A stretch of 5,053 bases of DNA from Hyphomicrobiales bacterium. GTDB taxonomy: Bacteria > Pseudomonadota > Alphaproteobacteria > Rhizobiales > Xanthobacteraceae. Under the pieces are notes generated by a model. That model was given only the letters and a program-made list of their open reading frames with translations, made no database searches and was not told the DNA's origin. How positions within the stretch are numbered: the stretch's first letter is position 1; each line of letters opens with the position of its first letter. The stretch lies in the NCBI GenBank assembly GCA_016201085.1, contig JACQDO010000387.1:1-5053 (forward strand). Reading direction: 5' to 3'. The translations under genes and the position numbers were made by a program. Positions 1 to 5,053 of this stretch are shown here, one piece after another.

Positions 1-444
1 CAGGGCAAGATCCGGTTCACGCTCGGCGACGTGGTGCTGACCTCGAAGCTGATCGACGGCACGTTCCCGGACTACGGGCGCGTCATCCCGGCCGGCAACG
101 ACAAGGAACTGATCGTCGACAAGAAGGAATTCGAGCAGGCGGTCGACCGCGTCTCGACGGTGTCGAGCGAGCGCGGACGCGCCGTCAAGCTGTCGCTGTC
201 GAACGGCAAGCTGATGCTGTCGGTGACCAACCCGGACTCCGGCAGCGCCACCGAGGAGATCGAGGTCGAGTACGACGCCGATCCGCTCGATATCGGGTTC
301 AACTCGCGCTATCTGCTCGATATCGCAGCGCAGATCGAAGGCGAAGTCGCCGTGCTCAAGCTCGCCGACCCCGGCTCGCCGACGCTGATCCAGGACAAGG
401 ACGCCAAAGGCGCGCTCTACGTGCTGATGCCGATGCGGGTGTGA
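1..444 (+). CDS. dnaN: DNA polymerase III subunit beta (sliding clamp), 3' part
   Basis: This is the C-terminal 147 residues of the ring-shaped clamp that tethers DNA polymerase III and many repair proteins to DNA; the 5' part lies outside the window, and the reading frame is open from base 1. Residues 17-30 of the fragment (LIDGTFPDYGRVIP) match the conserved block near the start of the third clamp domain. GFN at 99-101 followed by YLLD is also typical, and the protein ends in MPMRV, the family's C-terminal signature (E. coli ends MPMRL), which forms part of the pocket where clamp-binding peptides dock. From the usual length of about 370 residues, roughly 225 are missing upstream. The stop is TGA at 442-444. 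Only 31 bases separate it from the inserted repeat cassette, so the end of the gene is undamaged. Identification is essentially certain. Confidence 0.97.
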   Translation, partial: QGKIRFTLGDVVLTSKLIDGTFPDYGRVIPAGNDKELIVDKKEFEQAVDRVSTVSSERGRAVKLSLSNGKLMLSVTNPDSGSATEEIEVEYDADPLDIGFNSRYLLDIAAQIEGEVAVLKLADPGSPTLIQDKDAKGALYVLMPMRV

Positions 445-475
445 TGCACGTATTTACGCGATGAACTCTCCGTCT

Positions 476-539
476 TACCCTCTCCCCTTGCGGGAGAGGG
501 TGGCGAGGGCCGTTAGGCCCGAGCCGGGTGAGGGGTCAG
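476..539 (+). repeat. Left inverted repeat of the cassette (two hairpins)
   Basis: The first hairpin is CCCTCTCCC (478-486) pairing perfectly with GGGAGAGGG (492-500) around the loop CTTGC. The second is GGGCC (507-511) with GGCCC (516-520) around GTTA. The repeat ends with CCGGGTGAGGGGTCAG (524-539). Compared with the reverse complement of 907-963, bases 476-505 and 523-539 are identical, and only the second hairpin and its edge differ. Repeats of this type (inverted ends CCCTCTCCCC...GGGGTGAGGG) are abundant intergenic elements in Rhizobiales. The first hairpin begins 33 bases after the dnaN stop and could also slow transcription there, but no T-run follows it. Confidence 0.93.
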
Positions 540-910
540 TGGCGCAGGGAATTCAGCATCGACCGGTTGCGAAGCGAAATCGCAGTTTTGCGAAGGCAAT
601 GCGCCGTAGCGCTACCGGTGTCGAGTTGGCGATGTGGAGACTGTTGCGCCATAGGCGTCTCGTCGGTTTCAAATTTCGTCGGCAAGTTCCTATCGAAGGT
701 TTCATTGTCGACTTTGTCTGCTTCGATCAGAAGGTCATTGTTGAAATAGATGGGAGCCAACATTTTGCGTCTCAAAGAGATGAGCGAAGGGATGCTGTAC
801 TGACTGGTGAGGGCTTTCGCATCCTTCGTTATTGGAATAACGACGTGCTGCAACGACGCACGTCAGTGCTGGAAGATCTCTTCGCGCATCTTACCGATGA
901 CAAACGCTGA
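539..910 (+). CDS. DUF559 domain endonuclease (Vsr-like, PD-(D/E)XK superfamily)
   Basis: This encodes a small predicted DNA endonuclease of the DUF559 family, 123 residues from a GTG at 539. Family hallmarks, numbered from that start: the helix with ELAMWRLLRHRRL (residues 29-41), FKFRRQVPI (45-53), IVDF with candidate metal ligand D58, VEIDGSQH (68-75) with acidic E69 and D71, and the closing ILRYWNNDVL (95-104). These blocks are complete, so the nuclease may be active; its substrate is unknown. An ATG at 461 is in frame, but its 26 extra residues are mostly translated repeat (PLPLRERVA) and it has no ribosome-binding site. The GTG follows GTGAGGGG (528-535), which lies inside the left repeat, and gives the usual family length. 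A third option, ATG at 599, would cut into the first helix. The TGA stop (908-910) lies in the right repeat. Base composition is clearly poorer in GC than the neighbouring genes, which suggests transfer. Confidence 0.88.
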   Translation: MAQGIQHRPVAKRNRSFAKAMRRSATGVELAMWRLLRHRRLVGFKFRRQVPIEGFIVDFVCFDQKVIVEIDGSQHFASQRDERRDAVLTGEGFRILRYWNNDVLQRRTSVLEDLFAHLTDDKR

Positions 911-963
911 CCCCTCACCCGGCGCGCTACGCGCGCCACCCTCTCCCGCAAGGGGAGAGGGTA
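907..963 (-). repeat. Right inverted repeat of the cassette (two hairpins)
   Basis: This is the inverted counterpart of 476-539. It starts with CTGACCCCTCACCCGG (907-922), followed by a hairpin of GGCGCGC (921-927) with GCGCGCC (931-937) around TAC, then CCCTCTCCC (939-947) with GGGAGAGGG (953-961) around GCAAG. The second, outer hairpin is identical to its partner in the left copy. The inner one has a different sequence, yet still pairs perfectly over seven bases. The nuclease stop codon TGA is formed by repeat bases 908-910. The hairpins could terminate or stabilise the nuclease transcript, but there is no T-run of an intrinsic terminator. Confidence 0.93.
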
Positions 964-991
964 GGCTGCGGCCCGTGGCACGGCACTGCCC

Positions 992-2048
992 ATGACTGCG
1001 CCCATGACTGCCGCCTGCATCCGCCGCCTGACGCTTGCCAATTTCCGCAGCTATCACGCCGCGCAGATCGCGCTCGATCGTGCCGGTCCGGTGGTGGTCA
1101 CTGGCGCCAATGGCGCCGGCAAGACCAATCTGATCGAGGCGATTTCGCTGCTGGCGCCGGGGCGCGGCCTGCGCCGCGCCACCATAGAGGAGCTGGCGTT
1201 TTCCGAAGGCGACGGCGGCTGGGCGGTGTCGGCCGAGATCGAGGGCATGCTCGGCCTCGGCACGCTCGGCACCGGCATCGATCCGCCGGCCGGCGAGGAT
1301 GCAGCCCCGGCGCGCAAGTGCCGCATCGACCGCGAGAGCGTAAGCTCGGCCACCGCCTTCGCCGATCATGTGCGCGTGGTGTGGCTGACGCCGGCGATGG
1401 ACCCGCTGTTCAACGGCCCGGCCTCCGAGCGTCGGCGGTTTCTCGACCGGCTGGTGCTGGCGATCGACGCGCAGCATTCCAGCCGCGTCGCCGCGCTGGA
1501 GCGGTCGCTGCGCTCGCGCAACCGCCTGCTGGAAGATGCGCAGCGCGATCCGCATTGGCTCGATGCGATCGAACACGAGACCGCCGAAGTCGCCGTCGCG
1601 GTGGCGGCGGCGCGAGCTGAGACGGTGAACCGGCATCGAGGACCGCTATCGCGCTCTACTGCGCGACAATCGCGCGCGCGATGCCGCCGCCGGGCGCACG
1701 CTCGACGGACCTCACCTTTCGGATCTTGTGGTCATCCACCGGGCCAAAGGCATCCCGGCACACGACGCCTCGACCGGCGAGCAGAAGGCGCTGCTCATCC
1801 GGCTCGTGCTCGCGCATGCGCGGCTGATCAAGGAGATGACCGGCTTTGCGCCGCTGCTGCTGCTCGACGAGGTGGTGGCGCATCTCGATCCGGCGCGGCG
1901 CGCGGCGCTGTACGACGCCTTGTCGACGCTCGGCGCGCAAGTCTGGATGACCGGCGCCGACCCGGCGGCGTTTGGCGATATTGTCGGCCGCGCCGAAACC
2001 TTCGTGGTGCGCAGTGGCGCGGTGGAACCGGCGCCGCGCGGTTGTTAG
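992..2048 (+). pseudogene. recF: RecF, DNA gap repair ATPase, with out-of-frame internal deletion
   Basis: RecF is an SMC-like ABC ATPase that binds gapped DNA with RecO and RecR and promotes RecA loading. The N-terminal part (992 to about 1634, about 214 residues) has LTLANFRSYH (14-22) and Walker A GANGAGKT (residues 38-45, bases 1103-1126). The C-terminal part is in another frame, from about 1635 (IEDRYRALLRDN) to TAG at 2046-2048. It has the conserved DGPHLSDL, the ABC signature STGEQ (1770-1784) and Walker B PLLLLDE (1851-1871). The parts sum to about 351 residues, against about 375-380 usual for alphaproteobacteria, so some 30-40 residues are missing at the joint. The net shift implies loss of 3n+2 bases. 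As written, translation would run out of frame to TGA at 2126-2128 and lose both ATPase motifs of the second half. An ATG at 1004 is an alternative start; neither ATG has a clear ribosome-binding site. A real null allele and an assembly error are both possible. Confidence 0.85.
1626..1636 (+). other. Probable deletion junction inside recF
   Basis: Upstream the RecF frame reads ...AAARAETVNR, ending with the codon CGG at 1631-1633. Downstream the frame reads IEDRYRALL from ATC at 1635. The downstream frame cannot be extended further left, because it meets TGA at 1626-1628. The upstream frame gives no RecF-like sequence after about 1634. The segment that normally joins these two blocks in alphaproteobacterial RecF, about 30-40 residues, is absent, so this is more than a one-base slip. 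Confidence 0.75.
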
Positions 2049-2092
2049 TTCCACGCCGCGAACGTTCCGTTAATCGAGATAACTTGAACGCA

Positions 2093-2122
2093 CCGACAAC
2101 CGGAACCATCGCCGCGCTATTA
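2093..2122 (+). promoter_or_regulatory. Possible weak promoter ahead of the small ORF
   Basis: CCGACA (2093-2098) is followed after 18 bases by CTATTA (2117-2122), a loose fit to the alphaproteobacterial sigma-70 type pattern (TTGAC / CTATAT). It is placed sensibly for the ORF beginning near 2169. The match is weak and could be chance in a 120-base gap. Nothing else of note is seen between the recF stop and this ORF apart from the short palindrome GAACGTTC at 2060-2067. Confidence 0.2.
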
Positions 2123-2168
2123 CCTTGAGTCTGCTGGAGGCGGTCACACGGAGGGCGTGGAACCGCGC

Positions 2169-2372
2169 ATGGGGATGGCAATGCGCGCGGAGAGCGCAAC
2201 AGAGCAAATGAAGCACGAACTGCATCGCCTGTTAGACAACATCCGCGGTGACCTCGACCGCATCGAAATTCTGACGGCCGCGCTCGACGCTTTCAGCCGA
2301 CCGGTGCCCAATTATGAACCCCGTTTCCGGCATCTGCCGCGGTCGGAACCGGGGGTGCGCGAACTCCACTAG
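2169..2372 (+). CDS. Small helical hypothetical protein between recF and gyrB
   Basis: This encodes a hypothetical protein of about 67 residues with no known function. The body (residues 11-45 from this start) is predicted by eye to be a charged, amphipathic helix, with leucine/isoleucine at regular spacing in HELHRLLDNIRGDLDRIEIL. It is followed by a proline-rich FSRPVPNYEPRF tail. There is no signal peptide, membrane segment or cysteine. I recall small proteins of this type (a DLDRIEILTAAL-like helix, then PVPNYEP) in Rhizobiales genomes, which is memory rather than a search. The start is uncertain: GTG at 2157 lies one base after GGAGGG (2150-2155), ATG at 2169 lies 13 bases after it, and ATG at 2181 follows GGGG (2171-2174) by six bases. 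The stop is TAG at 2370-2372. It lies on the same strand as recF and gyrB, but 206 bases separate it from gyrB, so shared transcription is unclear. Confidence 0.72.
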   Translation: MGMAMRAESATEQMKHELHRLLDNIRGDLDRIEILTAALDAFSRPVPNYEPRFRHLPRSEPGVRELH

Positions 2373-2483
2373 AACGCGTCCCGGCCAGAGCGTGCGGAGG
2401 CGGATTCCGGCCTTGCGGGCGGTCGAAAAACGGGTGCTTTTGGCACCGGCAGCCCTTTAAATAATGCTTACAAATCAATAAAT

Positions 2484-2499
2484 TATCTAGTGTGAGATA
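2484..2499. repeat. Small dyad TATCT-AGTGTG-AGATA upstream of gyrB
   Basis: Five-base perfect arms (2484-2488 and 2495-2499) are separated by six bases, within the A/T-rich core and about 80 bases before the gyrB start. The geometry would suit a dimeric regulator site or a weak hairpin near the transcript start. The arms are short enough that chance is a real alternative. Confidence 0.25.
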
Positions 2500-2500
2500 G

Positions 2501-5053
<2,553 letters not shown>

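Larger units (their letters stand above)
476..963. mobile_element. DUF559 nuclease cassette bounded by inverted hairpin repeats
   Basis: A 488-base unit sits between dnaN and recF. Its ends are inverted copies of one repeat (476-539 and 907-963): the outer 30 bases are identical, the inner 17 bases are identical, and between them is a hairpin that differs in sequence. The interior carries one gene, a DUF559-type endonuclease, which it fills almost completely. The interior is poorer in GC than the neighbours (45% at 661-840), which suggests foreign origin. Both flanking genes keep their coding ends. A TA dinucleotide lies at each outer edge (476-477 and 962-963); it could be a duplicated TA target or simply the last pair of the inverted repeat. 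No transposase is visible, so movement would depend on the nuclease itself or on a helper elsewhere. The boundaries are seen directly; mobility is inference. Confidence 0.7.

Noticed and set aside
973..983. Palindrome CCGTGGCACGG just before recF
   Set aside because: Five-base arms around a single base in GC-rich DNA are likely by chance, and no partner site is seen.
863..1636. Minus-strand open frame running from the cassette through recF
   Set aside because: It is the antisense of recF and the right repeat (its end reads SPLAGEGGARSAPGEG, the translated repeat), with no domain of its own.
2048..2067. Possible LexA (SOS) box from GTTC/GAAC motifs after recF
   Set aside because: The alphaproteobacterial box needs GTTC-N7-GTTC; here the two GTTC are 12 bases apart and GAACGTTC has no spacer.
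2441..2455. Possible sigma-54 promoter (TGGCAC)
   Set aside because: The -24 half matches, but the bases where the -12 GC should be are CC, so the essential second element is missing.
2433..2460. Intrinsic terminator from the GGTGC/GCACC stem-loop
   Set aside because: The stem is only five pairs, and the bases after it are GGCAGCCC, not a T-run.

Overview
The window is a high-GC chromosomal segment from an alphaproteobacterium, most likely of the Rhizobiales (Bradyrhizobium/Rhodopseudomonas-like or a related family). The evidence is the gene order dnaN - recF - small ORF - gyrB on one strand, the protein sequences themselves, the strong G/C preference at third codon positions, and a GC-rich palindromic repeat whose translations (PLPLRERVA, SPLAGEGGARSAPGEG) are familiar from genomes of that group. 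The genus assignment is inference.

Layout from left to right. Positions 1-444 hold the 3' end of dnaN, the DNA polymerase III sliding clamp. Positions 476-963 hold a compact inserted cassette: a DUF559 / Vsr-like (PD-(D/E)XK superfamily) endonuclease gene lying exactly between two inverted copies of a 57-64 bp hairpin-forming repeat. The middle of this gene is clearly poorer in GC (81 of 180 bases, 45%, at 661-840) than the host genes (41 of 60, 68%, in the gyrB sample 2641-2700). Positions 992-2048 hold recF, which is broken: the Walker A half and the signature/Walker B half lie in different frames, and roughly 30-40 residues are missing at the joint near 1629-1636. A small helical protein gene follows (about 2169-2372). 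After it comes a 206-base intergenic region with a very A/T-rich core. A complete 812-residue gyrB fills 2579-5017. The last bases probably hold the tail of a convergent gene on the minus strand that overlaps the gyrB stop codon.

The host genes form a replication/repair/topology cluster: the clamp (DnaN), the gap-repair loader RecF, and the ATPase subunit of gyrase (GyrB). The cassette has been placed in the short dnaN-recF spacer without damaging either coding sequence, and only 31 and 28 bases of native spacer remain on its two sides. The two points most worth checking are the nuclease-plus-hairpin-repeat cassette, which looks like a self-contained mobile unit carrying its own ribosome-binding site and stop codon in the repeats, and the out-of-frame internal deletion in recF.
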